Positions 53,813 through 63,582 are shown, counted from the stretch's first letter. The stretch is DNA of 64,000 nucleotides from Peptoniphilus faecalis (GCF_012976305.1 NZ_JABDSR010000007.1:1-64000); one strand, 5' to 3'. The notes: generated by a model not told the origin, from the sequence alone. A program made the numbers and translations.

Positions 53813-55240
53813 ATGATTAAATTTAATTTGTATAAAGAAGGAGGACTCAAGGTCCACTTCATAAAGAAAAACGAAGATATCAATAGTGAATTTAAAAAAT
53901 TTTTAGAATCAAAAAAATTTGATGGACAATTTAATAAAATATTATACCTTCCCATAATTGAAGGCGACTCCCATGTTTTTATTGGACTTGGCGACGATGA
54001 AATAGATCTTGAAGACATAAGAAATATTTTCTTTAAACTTGGAAACACTCTTAGAAAAAATGAAGAGCACGAAGTTGAAATAAAAATGCCAGAATTTAAT
54101 ATTTGCAATAGAAAAACTATTATGGCAGCTTACGAAGGACTTCGTCATGGCGAATATGAATTTACAAAAAAGACCGATGTCAAGCATAAAAAAGAAGACT
54201 TTGAACTCACTGTCAATTACTCTGCTTTTAAAGGACCTGAAGAAAAGTTGCGTGAAGGTTTAAATAAAATGGAAAATATTATGGACGGAGTATTTCTAGC
54301 AAGAAATCTTGTAAATGAAAGAGCCAATGTAATTTATCCTGAGAGCCTTGCAAATATTGCAGTTGAAAAATTAGAAAATCTCGGCGTAAATGTATGTGTT
54401 TACGAAGAAGATGAAATTGAAAAAATTGGAATGAAGGCCTTTTTAAAAGTTGCTGCTGGAGCGACTAACCGCCCAAGACTTATTGTAATGGAATATAAAA
54501 ATTCTGACGCCGAAAAAATTGCCCTCGTTGGCAAGGGGCTAACTTACGATTCTGGCGGCTACAATATTAAATCTCCCTCTGGAATGAATTATATGCACTG
54601 CGACATGGGTGGCGCTGCTACTGTAATTGGCACAATGTATGCTCTCGCAAAAAACAAGGCAAAGGTAAATGTAGTGGGAGTTATTGCCGCTTGTGAAAAT
54701 ATGATTTCAGGCACATCTTACAAATCAGGCGATGTAATCGACTCCATGAAGGGGCTTACTATTGAAGTTGCAAACACAGATGCCGAAGGAAGAATTACCC
54801 TTGCCGATGCAGTTCACTACGCTACAAATGACCTTGGCGCAGAAAAAATTATCGACCTTGCAACTCTTACTGGAGCAGTAACAATTGCCCTTGGCGAAGT
54901 TTACACAGGTGCCGTTACAAATGACGAAGATTTTTATAGAGAAGTCCTTGAAGCTGCAGAGCTATCTGGTGAAAAAATTTGGGCATTTCCTTATGATGAA
55001 GACTTTAAAAAATTAAACAATTCAGAAGTCGCAGACATCAAAAATACTTCAGGAAGAGATGCAGGATCTGTAACAGCAGGACTATTTGTCGGGGAGTTCG
55101 TAAAAGAAAATACACCTTGGGTTCACCTTGACATAGCTGCAACAGCTTACAGAAACAAAGCTAAGGGATATCTACCAAAGAACGCCACAGGAATTCATGT
55201 AAAAACATTAAATAATTTATTAGACCCAATAGATTGCTAA
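53813..55240 (+). CDS. Leucyl aminopeptidase (M17)
   Basis: This 475-residue enzyme has an N-terminal macro-like domain and a C-terminal catalytic domain with VGKGLTYDSGG (metal-binding Lys and Asp), the M17 signature NTDAEGRITLAD, and a conserved Arg in between. It removes N-terminal residues from peptides in the cytoplasm, with two metal ions. GAGGTG precedes the ATG. A 12-bp terminator follows. Called pepA in many genomes. Confidence 0.9.
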   Translation: MIKFNLYKEGGLKVHFIKKNEDINSEFKKFLESKKFDGQFNKILYLPIIEGDSHVFIGLGDDEIDLEDIRNIFFKLGNTLRKNEEHEVEIKMPEFNICNRKTIMAAYEGLRHGEYEFTKKTDVKHKKEDFELTVNYSAFKGPEEKLREGLNKMENIMDGVFLARNLVNERANVIYPESLANIAVEKLENLGVNVCVYEEDEIEKIGMKAFLKVAAGATNRPRLIVMEYKNSDAEKIALVGKGLTYDSGGYNIKSPSGMNYMHCDMGGAATVIGTMYALAKNKAKVNVVGVIAACENMISGTSYKSGDVIDSMKGLTIEVANTDAEGRITLADAVHYATNDLGAEKIIDLATLTGAVTIALGEVYTGAVTNDEDFYREVLEAAELSGEKIWAFPYDEDFKKLNNSEVADIKNTSGRDAGSVTAGLFVGEFVKENTPWVHLDIAATAYRNKAKGYLPKNATGIHVKTLNNLLDPIDC

Positions 55241-55252
55241 AAATAAAAATTT

Positions 55253-55291
55253 AGGAGGAGAACTGTTGGCAAAATAGTTCTCCTCCTTATT
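55253..55291 (+). terminator. Aminopeptidase terminator
   Basis: AGGAGGAGAACT (55253-55264) pairs perfectly with AGTTCTCCTCCT (55276-55287), then TATTTAT. Confidence 0.8.
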
Positions 55292-55342
55292 TATAAAACC
55301 TTTATTATTTATAAATTTATCAAAATTTTTTAATTAATTTAA

Positions 55343-56035
55343 TTATTCATATACAAGTCTATATTCGCCATCAGCAAATCTGCCAACTTTTAAAGGTTCA
55401 CTTACTCTGAAAAAAGTTCTATCTAAAAGAGTTGCATCAAAGTATTCTTCTTTATAACCTGTAATATCTCTATATCTTGGGATAAATTCAATATGCGCTC
55501 TTCTATTCCTTTCGACATCAAAAGAAACACTTAAATTTTCATCAGATGAAACAGATGTATTGAACGAAAGTCTCGCAGCTTTTAATTGACTAAAACTTAT
55601 ATTTGCTGAAGCTGGAACACTTACACTATATTGAACACTAATAGTCCCTGGTCCTACAATAGTAGGAGATACTTTTGACTTTTGGCTTCTATCTAAATAT
55701 GGGGATTCATAATTAACATTTGATACAGTACTCCACAATCCTGCATTAAAAGGTTTTATTTCTACTCCTATATTTGAAACTATATTTTCTTCTCCTATTT
55801 TTACACCTTTCTCAATTGCTTCCTCTTCTCTTCTTTTAGTTTCCCTCATTGCTTCTTTGTACTTCTTCTCTTCAACTTTTTCAAATTCTCTATGCTGACT
55901 CTCAGTCATTTGGATAATCTCTCCATCATAGACTACAACAGCAACAATTGGGTCTTCCTTTGCACTTACACTAGAAATTCCAAGTACAAAAAATAATAAT
56001 GTAATAGCAAAAAACTTTAGTGCATTCCTTTTCAC
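55343..56035 (-). CDS. Secreted protein of unknown function (230 aa)
   Basis: A Sec signal peptide (cleaves near SVSAKED, residue ~26) precedes a charged helical segment (~45-75, Glu/Lys/Arg-rich coiled-coil-like) and a beta-rich C-terminal half (TVSNVNYESPYL, then VGPGTISVQYSVSVPAS). I do not recognise the family. The GTG start at 56035 follows AAGGAGTGA. It probably sits at the cell surface. Confidence 0.7.
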   Translation of the reverse strand: MKRNALKFFAITLLFFVLGISSVSAKEDPIVAVVVYDGEIIQMTESQHREFEKVEEKKYKEAMRETKRREEEAIEKGVKIGEENIVSNIGVEIKPFNAGLWSTVSNVNYESPYLDRSQKSKVSPTIVGPGTISVQYSVSVPASANISFSQLKAARLSFNTSVSSDENLSVSFDVERNRRAHIEFIPRYRDITGYKEEYFDATLLDRTFFRVSEPLKVGRFADGEYRLVYE

Positions 56036-56080
56036 TTATCTCACTCCTTTCAATAATCCGCACATTTTTCTTTCACTAAA

Positions 56081-56109
56081 ACGATATTACAAGATATTTC
56101 TTTTGTCAA
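56081..56109 (-). promoter_or_regulatory. Promoter of the 230-aa secreted protein gene
   Basis: Minus strand TTGACA (56104-56109), 17-bp spacer, TATCGT (56081-56086). Confidence 0.45.
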
Positions 56110-56210
56110 TGATTTATTTTGGTAACTTGTTACTAAATTTCTTGAGTGTTTATATTCTTTACTTGTTAACCAATATATTGATTACCTATTATAAAATAAA
56201 ATATTTTGCA

Positions 56211-56245
56211 ATAAAAAATCTGCTAGAGAATTTCTCTAACAGATT
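56211..56245 (-). terminator. hppA terminator
   Basis: Minus strand AAATCTGTTAGAGA-AATT-TCTCTAGCAGATTT with one mismatch, followed by TTTT. Confidence 0.75.
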
Positions 56246-56250
56246 TGTTT

Positions 56251-58254
56251 TTATAAGAATAGTCCGCCGTATGCAACAAATAGTGGTGCAAATACAAGGG
56301 ATACAACAGTGATAAGTTTAATTAGAATATTAAGAGAAGGTCCTGATGTATCTTTAAATGGGTCTCCAACTGTGTCTCCAGTTACAGCAGCTTTGTGAGC
56401 TTCTGAACCCTTTCCACCATGTGCTCCGCCTTCAATGTATTTCTTAGCATTATCCCAAGCTCCACCAGCATTTGACATAAAGATTGCCATTAATACGCCA
56501 GTTACAAGAGCTCCTGCTTGAAGTCCACCTAGTGCTTCTGTTCCTAGTAAAATTCCTACTATGATTGGAACTACTACTGCGATAAGTCCTGGCACGATCA
56601 TTTGCTTTAATGCTGCTCCTGTGGATATATCTACACATTTTGCATAGTCAGGAGTTGCCTTGCCTTCCATGATTCCAGGAATTTCTCTAAATTGTCTTCT
56701 TACTTCGTCAATCATTTCTGATGCTGCATTACCTACTGCTGACATAGTAAGTGCAGAGAAGGCAAAGGGAAGCATGCCGCCTATAAATGTTGCAGCGATT
56801 ACTTCTGGTTTAGAAATGTCAATTCCCGTAAGTCCAGTAGCATTGATATAGGAAACGAAAAGTGCAAGGGCAGTAAGTGCTGCTGATCCAATTGCAAATC
56901 CCTTTCCTATTGCTGCCGTTGTATTCCCAACGGAGTCAAGTGAGTCTGTGATTTCACGAACGTCTTCTGGTAGGTCGCACATTTCTGCAATACCACCAGC
57001 GTTATCGGCAATTGGTCCGTAAGCATCTACGGCGATTGTCATACCCGTTGTTGAAAGCATGCCAACAGCTGCTAGTGAAATTCCGTAAAGCCCAATAATT
57101 GAATTTTCAGCTCCGCCTGCTCCAAGATAAGCTGCGATAATTCCAATTGCTATTACAATAATAGGTCCTACTGTTGACATCATACCAACAGAAAGTCCAG
57201 CGATAATATTTGTAGATGCTCCCGTTTCTGATTCAGCTCCAATTCTTTTAACTGGTGCATAATCGTCAGCTGTATAATATTCTGTGAATTTAGAAATAAT
57301 AAGACCAACTGCAATACCAATGATAACTGGTGCAAAAGGTGCAAAACTTCCGAAAATTACATTTGATAAAACTGCTGAAGCAACCATAGTAACGGCAGCT
57401 GATACATATTCTCCTGCATTAAGTGCTTTTTGTGGATTCTTATCTCCCTTTACAAAAAATGCGGCTACAATTGATGCTAAAATACCAACTGTTGCAACAA
57501 GAAGTCCAAAGGTAACTCCATCATTTCCATAGGCTACTACCCCAAGAGTAATAACTGATAAAAGTGCTCCTACATAAGATTCAAATAAGTCAGCGCCCAT
57601 TCCAGCAACGTCACCAACATTGTCGCCAACGTTATCAGCGATAACTGCCGGGTTTCTTGGGTCGTCTTCTGGGATTCCCGCTTCAACTTTACCTACAAGG
57701 TCTGCCCCAACATCTGCTGCCTTAGTATAGATACCGCCACCAACTCTTGCAAAAAGTGCAATAGAAGATGCTCCAAGTGAAAAACCAGTAATGATTTCAG
57801 TTTGTCCACCTGTAAAGAAATATGCACAAGTAATACCAATAATTCCAAGTCCAACAACGCACATTCCCATTACGACACCACCTGAAAAGGCAACATCAAG
57901 TGCTTTACCTAGACCACTTTTCCATGCTGCGTTAGTAGTTCTAACATTTGCCTTAGTAGCAACTTTCATACCAACATAGCCCGCAGCTACTGAAAAGATA
58001 GCCCCAACAACAAAACAAATAGCAGTTGGAATTGATTTAAGTCCTACTGCCAATATAATTGCAAGTACAATAACAAATACAACAAGAGCCTTATATTCTC
58101 TTGTTAAAAATGCCATAGCTCCTTCTGAAATGTAAGAAGAAATTTCCTTCATTCTTTCATTGCCAGCATCTTGTTTTGACACAAAATTTGCCTTATAAAA
58201 AGCAAATAAAAGTGCCAAAACACCGACTATAGGAGCTAGATATAAAATATTCAT
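56251..58254 (-). CDS. hppA: Membrane-bound pyrophosphatase, probably K+-dependent
   Basis: This 667-residue protein with about 16 transmembrane segments has the pyrophosphate-binding blocks [36 protein letters not shown] and the conserved acid-rich SDN-type loop (DNAGGIAEM). The K+-selectivity segment reads [10 protein letters not shown], with Ala where K+-independent enzymes have Lys, so it is expected to need K+. K+-dependent enzymes include most Na+ pumps, so Na+ transport is likely but not shown. It uses PPi to drive ion export. It starts 22 bp after secG and is probably cotranscribed. Confidence 0.92.
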   Translation of the reverse strand: MNILYLAPIVGVLALLFAFYKANFVSKQDAGNERMKEISSYISEGAMAFLTREYKALVVFVIVLAIILAVGLKSIPTAICFVVGAIFSVAAGYVGMKVATKANVRTTNAAWKSGLGKALDVAFSGGVVMGMCVVGLGIIGITCAYFFTGGQTEIITGFSLGASSIALFARVGGGIYTKAADVGADLVGKVEAGIPEDDPRNPAVIADNVGDNVGDVAGMGADLFESYVGALLSVITLGVVAYGNDGVTFGLLVATVGILASIVAAFFVKGDKNPQKALNAGEYVSAAVTMVASAVLSNVIFGSFAPFAPVIIGIAVGLIISKFTEYYTADDYAPVKRIGAESETGASTNIIAGLSVGMMSTVGPIIVIAIGIIAAYLGAGGAENSIIGLYGISLAAVGMLSTTGMTIAVDAYGPIADNAGGIAEMCDLPEDVREITDSLDSVGNTTAAIGKGFAIGSAALTALALFVSYINATGLTGIDISKPEVIAATFIGGMLPFAFSALTMSAVGNAASEMIDEVRRQFREIPGIMEGKATPDYAKCVDISTGAALKQMIVPGLIAVVVPIIVGILLGTEALGGLQAGALVTGVLMAIFMSNAGGAWDNAKKYIEGGAHGGKGSEAHKAAVTGDTVGDPFKDTSGPSLNILIKLITVVSLVFAPLFVAYGGLFL

Positions 58255-58276
58255 TCTAATCCTCCTTAAATTTTAA

Positions 58277-58501
58277 TTAGATTGCAGCTAAAATAACAAG
58301 CGCAAGTGCAAAAACGACGCTTGAACCAATGACAATTTTATTTTGGATGTCTTTTTTACTTGAACCCTTGTGAGATCCCCAAGTTGTAGTTTCTTCTCCT
58401 TGAAGAGTTCCAAGACCAGCTTGGTCTGATTCCATTTGTGCAACTATTGTTATTATAATAATGCTAGCAACGATAATTATAATAGATAATAAAGTTTGCA
58501 A
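58277..58501 (-). CDS. secG: SecG preprotein translocase subunit
   Basis: This 74-residue protein has two hydrophobic helices flanking the SecG motif (QMESDQAGLGTLQGEE). It stimulates SecYEG translocation. The TTG start at 58501 is supported by GGGAGG upstream. It lies 22 bp before hppA, an unusual operon partner. Confidence 0.88.
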   Translation of the reverse strand: MQTLLSIIIIVASIIIITIVAQMESDQAGLGTLQGEETTTWGSHKGSSKKDIQNKIVIGSSVVFALALVILAAI

Positions 58502-58535
58502 ACTATTACCTCCCTTAAATTTCTATAACATATAA

Positions 58536-58564
58536 ATTCTAACACAGCCAGACTTTCTAATCAA
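58536..58564 (-). promoter_or_regulatory. secG-hppA promoter
   Basis: Minus strand TTGATT (58559-58564), 17-bp spacer, TAGAAT (58536-58541). Confidence 0.6.
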
Positions 58565-58591
58565 CGAATTTATACGATTTTTGTTGTTTTT

Positions 58592-59182
58592 TTAACAACT
58601 CATCTCGATTTTTAAATTTTCTTCAATAAAATCTTCTCTAGCTTGCATTGCAACAAGAGTTTTTTCTATTAATTTGTCTAGCTCCCAGCCTAAAATTTCT
58701 GCTCCCCTTTTAATAACGTCACGAGAGCAACCTTCTGCAAATTTTTTGTCCTTAAACTTTTTCTTCACACTTTTTAAATTCATGTCCTTTGTGCTTTTAG
58801 ATGGCCTCATAAGTGATGCCGCATAAATAAGTCCTGTTAACTCGTCAGTTGCATAGAGGACTTTTTCCATAAAAAGCTCTGGAGAAACATTTGAACATAG
58901 ACCATAGCCATGAGATAAAATTGCGTGAATAAGTTCATCGCTTCCTCCAGCACTCTTTAAGATTTCTGGAGTGTTTTTTAAATGCTCCTCGGGATATTTT
59001 TCATAATCAACATCGTGGAGCAGACCTGCTATCTTCCAAAAGTCCACATTATCCGCATCATACTCCTCTGCCAAGTATCCCATTACACTTTCAAGAGTAA
59101 GGGCATGTCTAATGTGAAACTCATCTTTGTTATACTCTTTTAAAAGCTTTAAAGCATTTTCCCTCGTAATACCGCTATTCAT
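58592..59182 (-). CDS. HD-domain hydrolase
   Basis: A ~196-residue HD-superfamily protein with ITRENALKLLKEYN, FHIRHALTLESVM (metal His), GLLHDVDYEKYPEEH (HD pair) and ILSHGYG. Likely a phosphohydrolase of unknown substrate. I use ATG 59182, with GGAAGTGA upstream, over the longer frame to 59212. Confidence 0.82.
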   Translation of the reverse strand: MNSGITRENALKLLKEYNKDEFHIRHALTLESVMGYLAEEYDADNVDFWKIAGLLHDVDYEKYPEEHLKNTPEILKSAGGSDELIHAILSHGYGLCSNVSPELFMEKVLYATDELTGLIYAASLMRPSKSTKDMNLKSVKKKFKDKKFAEGCSRDVIKRGAEILGWELDKLIEKTLVAMQAREDFIEENLKIEMSC

Positions 59183-59562
59183 ATCGTCACTTCCTTTTAC
59201 ATATATTATCACAATAAATTTTAAATTTCACTTTTTTTCTACTTTTATTATAATAAAAAGGCTAAAAATACCCTAAAGTTAAAATCTATTTTAAATAATT
59301 TAAATTTTCAATAGAGTCGGCAAGCCTAATTTTTTATTATAATTTATAAAATCATCTACAAATATTTTAAAATTTTCTAATTTCAAATTATTTCCATAAT
59401 AATTTTCTCTTTGTCCTTAGAAATTTTGTAAACTCCATTGCAAACTTTCCCTTTTATTACAAATAGGATATCTATTTACTCTTCTTTAAAACAATATTAG
59501 ATTTTACTTTTTACTACTTGTGTTATAATAATTATAGCATTGAATGATTACGGAGGTTTTTT
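59183..59562. other. Intergenic leading to gap
   Basis: AT-rich. A -10 TATAAT (59524-59529) with upstream TG is the likely gap promoter; no operator or structured RNA seen. Confidence 0.4.
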
Positions 59563-60585
59563 ATGAAAAAAAATGTTGGCATAATGGGCTTTGGAAGAAT
59601 TGGCAGAGACGCTCTTAGAATTTGGGCATTAAGAAATGATGATGTTAACTTCGAAGTTACTCATGTAGCCGTTAGAAATTTAGAAAAAACTTTAAAAGAA
59701 AGAACTCACCTATTTAAATTCGATTCAATTTATAGAAAATTCCCAGGTGAGATTGAATTTACTGATGACGGAATGATTATTAATGGAAAAAAAGTTACTT
59801 TTGTTGAATCAAAAACTCCAGATCAAATGAATTGGAAAAAGCTCGGTGTTGACATTGTTATCGACTCTTCAGGTGCTTTCAAAGACGAAGACAAAGCTAG
59901 AGGACACCTTACAAGTGGCGCAAAAAAAGTCGTTTTAACTTCTCCAGGCAAGGGCGACATGCTTACTGTTGTAATGGGCGTTAATGACGACAAGTACGAT
60001 CCAACAAAACACGATATTGTCTCCAATGCAAGCTGCACTACAAATTGTCTTGCTCCAATTACAAAGGTTATTTTAGAAAACTTCGGAATCAAGAAGGGAC
60101 TTATGTCCACAGTTCACGCATACACCAATGACCAAAACATCCACGATGGTGTCCACAAAAAGGACATGAGACGTGCAAGAATGGGTGCAGAAAATATCAT
60201 TCCAACTTCCACTGGTGCAGCAAAAGCTGTTGGAAAAGTAATTCCTGAAGTTGATGGTATTTTAACTGGTTTTGCACTAAGAGTTCCCGTTCCAACTGGT
60301 TCGCTAGTCGATGTTACCTTTGAACTTGAAAAAGAGGCAACTGTCGAAGAAATCAACGCTGCAATCAAAAAAGCTTCTGAAAATGAATTAAAAGGAATCC
60401 TAGAATATTCTGAAGATGAACTTGTTTCCTCCGATATTATTGGAAACACTCACTCTTCAATTTTCGATTCACTTCTTACAACAGTTAATGGGAAAATGGT
60501 TAAATTAATTTCTTGGTATGACAATGAATGGGGTTATACAGAAAGAGTAATTGACTTAACCGAAAAAATTGCAGAATCCCTATAA
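59563..60585 (+). CDS. gap: Glyceraldehyde-3-phosphate dehydrogenase, type I
   Basis: This 340-residue enzyme has the NAD-binding start GIMGFGRIGRDALR, the active-site NASCTTNCLAP (nucleophile Cys near residue 155), the catalytic His in STVHAYTNDQ and the substrate loop IPTSTGAAKAVG. It is the glycolytic oxidation step. GGAGG precedes the ATG. Monocistronic with its own terminator; other glycolytic genes are not adjacent. Confidence 0.95.
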   Translation: MKKNVGIMGFGRIGRDALRIWALRNDDVNFEVTHVAVRNLEKTLKERTHLFKFDSIYRKFPGEIEFTDDGMIINGKKVTFVESKTPDQMNWKKLGVDIVIDSSGAFKDEDKARGHLTSGAKKVVLTSPGKGDMLTVVMGVNDDKYDPTKHDIVSNASCTTNCLAPITKVILENFGIKKGLMSTVHAYTNDQNIHDGVHKKDMRRARMGAENIIPTSTGAAKAVGKVIPEVDGILTGFALRVPVPTGSLVDVTFELEKEATVEEINAAIKKASENELKGILEYSEDELVSSDIIGNTHSSIFDSLLTTVNGKMVKLISWYDNEWGYTERVIDLTEKIAESL

Positions 60586-60604
60586 TTTTAAATTATATTT
60601 TATT

Positions 60605-60631
60605 AAGGCTTGCTATTGCGAGCCTTTTTTG
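60605..60631 (+). terminator. gap terminator
   Basis: AAGGCTTGC-TATT-GCGAGCCTT, with one bulge, followed by TTTTTGC. Confidence 0.8.
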
Positions 60632-60685
60632 CATAATTAAAGGTATAAAAGTTGCCGTAAAATATAATTCTACAGCAACTATCAA

Positions 60686-62482
60686 TCAATCCTTAATAAT
60701 TGTCCCATGGTTTTTCGGATTATTTGTATTTAATATTTTTATTGTTATATTTTTTTCTTCCACTGGTTTTATTGCATCTCCTTGATAAACCTGTGCACCC
60801 TTATCTATTATTTCTTTTAATTCTTTAAAATTTAGTTTGTCAATAGTCTTTGCATTTGGATCTTGATTTGGATCAGATGTCATTATCCCATTTACATCTG
60901 TCCAATTTTCATAAACTTTTGAATCTAGTGCGTAGGCAATTAGGCTTCCCGTGTAGTCGCTGCCACCTCTTGTAAAAGTTACTATATCTCCATTGTTGTC
61001 GCTTCCATAAAATCCTGGCACAACTACTTTTTTGTTTTCGCCAATGTGTTTTTTTATTGCATTTCTCGATTTTTCTAAATCTACCTGTCCATCATTGTCA
61101 AAAATTATTATGTCCTTGGCATCTACAAAACTATAATTTAAATATTTTGAGAGAAGTTTTGCATTTAAATACTCGCCCCTGCTTACTATAAATTCTTTAT
61201 CCACTGAGTTTTCTATTTCCTCAAATACAAATTGTAATTCATCCTTCCAAAATTCTTCAAGCTTTAAATCTTCTGCAATAGACAAAAATCTTTTTTTTAT
61301 TTTTTTAAGTTGAGTATCCCTATAAACTCTCTGCACGCTTAATTCTTCTTCTAGAGATTTTATAATCTTATTGAGTTCATCTATTTTTAAGTTTTTATCT
61401 GCAAGTGAAATTAATTCGTCTGTAATTTTTGTATCACTTGAAAATCTTCTTCCCGGAGCAGAAACTACTATTACATCTCTATCTTCCTTGGAAAAAATTA
61501 TTTTTTTAACCTTTGCAAATTGACCTGCATCCTTTAGAGAACTCCCGCCAAATTTAGAAACAGATTTTCCCTCAATAGTCTCGATGGCAAAGGGTGTTTC
61601 TTGGTATACACAGTAGTTGAGCCAGTTGGAAAAAAACAAATTTCCGGCAGATTTCCACCTTATTTTTATTTCCTTTTTTGGATCATTGTCTTCATAATAA
61701 TTTTGAGGTGGGTTAATTTTTTTGCCCTTTGAAATATCTCTAATGTATTCATCGTGAAGTGTGTACTTGTCGTACTCCCAGTGTCCAAAATTAAATACAA
61801 AGCGCTCGTCCTTTGTTGTAACAAGAGAAACTCCCGTATCAGGTCTTGCTGCTATAACTTCTAAATCTGGAAAATCTTCAAAGTCTTCTATGTCTACATA
61901 GGTGTGCCTTGAAGTTGGAACTAAAAAGGTGTCGTCAAAGCCTTTAATGATTTTATTTTCCTTTAACTTGTCAAATTCAAATACACCAAAAATTTTCTCC
62001 TTTGAAACTTTATGCTCGATATTGTAATAATGATATAGAGCTGCTTGTGCAGACCAACATATAAACATTGTGGAATAGACATTTTCCTTTGCAAATTCAA
62101 AAATTGTCTTTAGTTCTTCCCAATATTTTATTTTTTCATAGGCAATAGTTTCAATTGGTGCACCAGTTATTATCATTGCGTCATACTTATTATTTTTTAT
62201 GTCTTCGTAAGTTTTGTAAAAGGCCTTGAGCCTTTTAATATCGCTATTTGATGGATTATAGGACTCCATCCTAATAAGGTCAATATTTATTTGAAGGGCA
62301 GTATTTGACAACATTCTCAAAAGTTGAAGCTCTGTCTCTTCCTTTTTAGGCATTAAATTTACAATAGCTATGTTAAGAGGCCTTATGTCCTGCTTACTTG
62401 CACAAGAGTCTCTCATTGTAAAAATATTTTCTCTTTCTAAAACTTCTTCAACTATTAAATCCTTTGGTATTATTAATGGCAT
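60686..62482 (-). CDS. Bifunctional homoserine O-acetyltransferase (MetA) - aspartate kinase fusion (598 aa)
   Basis: Residues 1-~300 are a complete MetA: catalytic Cys142 (FICWSAQAALY), His234 and Glu236 (NFGHWEYD), ending with FFSNWLNYCVYQETP. Residue 111 (TGAPIET) is Glu, the choice that specifies acetyl-CoA over succinyl-CoA in characterised MetA proteins. Residues ~308-598 are an aspartate kinase catalytic domain: SVSKFGGSSLKDAG (310-315 core), TRGGSDYTGSLIA, WTDVNGIMTSDP, ending in the usual PEEKNITIKILNT-like segment. The feedback-sensing ACT domains are absent. It joins steps one and four of methionine synthesis in one chain. RBS GAGGAAT. A T-box heads the gene. I know of no described MetA-AK fusion, but I could not search. 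Confidence 0.9.
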   Translation of the reverse strand: MPLIIPKDLIVEEVLERENIFTMRDSCASKQDIRPLNIAIVNLMPKKEETELQLLRMLSNTALQINIDLIRMESYNPSNSDIKRLKAFYKTYEDIKNNKYDAMIITGAPIETIAYEKIKYWEELKTIFEFAKENVYSTMFICWSAQAALYHYYNIEHKVSKEKIFGVFEFDKLKENKIIKGFDDTFLVPTSRHTYVDIEDFEDFPDLEVIAARPDTGVSLVTTKDERFVFNFGHWEYDKYTLHDEYIRDISKGKKINPPQNYYEDNDPKKEIKIRWKSAGNLFFSNWLNYCVYQETPFAIETIEGKSVSKFGGSSLKDAGQFAKVKKIIFSKEDRDVIVVSAPGRRFSSDTKITDELISLADKNLKIDELNKIIKSLEEELSVQRVYRDTQLKKIKKRFLSIAEDLKLEEFWKDELQFVFEEIENSVDKEFIVSRGEYLNAKLLSKYLNYSFVDAKDIIIFDNDGQVDLEKSRNAIKKHIGENKKVVVPGFYGSDNNGDIVTFTRGGSDYTGSLIAYALDSKVYENWTDVNGIMTSDPNQDPNAKTIDKLNFKELKEIIDKGAQVYQGDAIKPVEEKNITIKILNTNNPKNHGTIIKD

Positions 62483-62529
62483 TCTTTATTCCTCTCTCAT
62501 CTAAAATTTGTACTTGCAAGGAGTCTAAT

Positions 62530-62780
62530 AAAAAAAGCTCCCGCCCTTAAAAGGACGAAAGCTTCGTGTTACCACCTTAATTCTCCCTTATCTCGCGATA
62601 AAGGACTCTTCAAGTACTACCATACTCTAGCACTATAACGGGTGCACCCGTGCTCACCTAAATATCAGCAAGCACTCGAGAAAGACCATGTTCACTTATT
62701 TTTCCTCTGCTTCTTTCACCAAACGAAGCTCTCTGTAAAAGTTCCAACAAGCTACTCTTCTTCCTATTGAGTTTAAATTT
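62530..62780 (-). ncRNA. T-box leader, plausible Met (AUG) specifier
   Basis: On the minus strand a long leader ends in the T-box sequence AAGGTGGTAACACG (62565-62578) and a terminator (AGCTTTCGTCCTT/AAGGGCGGGAGCT, 62536-62563) followed by TTTTTTT. Stem I contains the typical AGTA, CAGAGAG and GGTGAAAGAAGC elements; the specifier loop reads GTGAAC-ATG-GTC, so AUG is the natural reading. Uncharged tRNA would antiterminate. The codon is inferred by eye. Confidence 0.88.
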
Positions 62781-62786
62781 TATATC

Positions 62787-62815
62787 ATAATAGCATCTAT
62801 TTCCTAAGATGTCAA
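62787..62815 (-). promoter_or_regulatory. T-box operon promoter
   Basis: Minus strand TTGACA (62810-62815), 17-bp spacer, TATTAT (62787-62792). Confidence 0.7.
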
Positions 62816-63177
62816 CTACATAGAATTTCTAAATTTTGTAAAAATGTAGATAAGTCAAAAATTTATAACAGCATCTTTGGAAATACTCGCAAGGACATAA
62901 AAGAAATTTCTTTTAAAACTTTATATATTATCTATTTCTCTCTTGATTAGCTTTAGTATTTTATCCTAGTATGTTCTCTTGAAATGTAGATTTACAGTAT
63001 TCCAATATCTATAATTAGTTTTTATGGGTCTTATTTTATCTTTTTCTTCCATAAGTCCCTTTTTTCTCTTTTGGGCAAAAATAATAAACCAATTTGATTT
63101 GCTATTTCTAAAATTGCTCTATTCAGTTAGACAAACTGTGATTTATATGATTATTTACATAAATAACGAAGCCATCA
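62816..63177. other. Non-coding or decayed DNA
   Basis: I see no gene with a start and ribosome binding site. On the minus strand two short frames (about 63130-62970) encode basic, W/Y-containing stretches (for example DKIRPIKTNYRYWNTVN) that could be the tail of an eroded mobile-element gene. This is weak. Confidence 0.3.
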
Positions 63178-63582
63178 TTATATTCCTTTCTTCTGCCTTA
63201 TCTTTTGAAATATCACTGCGATTACAGCAACAACTATAAACAAGCCTGTATAATTTATAGAAACGTCTTTATATGCACTTTTTGTCAAAGGCTCAACAAA
63301 CTGAGTTAACCATACAGTAAAAAATACACATGCTAAAGCAACCACATATGTAATTACCATTCTTAAAAATATATTTTTTATAGGTAGATGTTTCACCATT
63401 TCATAAGCTATAATACCAATAAAAACTATTAATGCTCTTGTGAGTTCATGCCCATTACCACTTGGATCATATCTAATACCTTGAATCAGGTATGCAATAC
63501 TATTAATAATTGTCGCGATTGTATAGATAATACTGTAAATAAATATAGCCTCTTTTAGCCAACTATTCCAGATTTTTTTCAT
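63178..63582 (-). CDS. Small integral membrane protein (134 aa)
   Basis: Four hydrophobic segments (approx. residues 10-35, 45-60, 70-95, 110-128) with short charged ends. The start at ATG 63582 has GGAGGAAAG upstream; the longer frame from 63594 would include the ribosome binding site. I do not recognise a characterised family. Confidence 0.6.
   Translation of the reverse strand: MKKIWNSWLKEAIFIYSIIYTIATIINSIAYLIQGIRYDPSGNGHELTRALIVFIGIIAYEMVKHLPIKNIFLRMVITYVVALACVFFTVWLTQFVEPLTKSAYKDVSINYTGLFIVVAVIAVIFQKIRQKKGI

Noticed and set aside
56211-56245. hppA terminator as another copy of the ISL3-end palindrome
   Set aside because: Shares ATCTGTTAGAGA only; the 3' half differs and has a normal terminator T-run, so it is probably coincidence.
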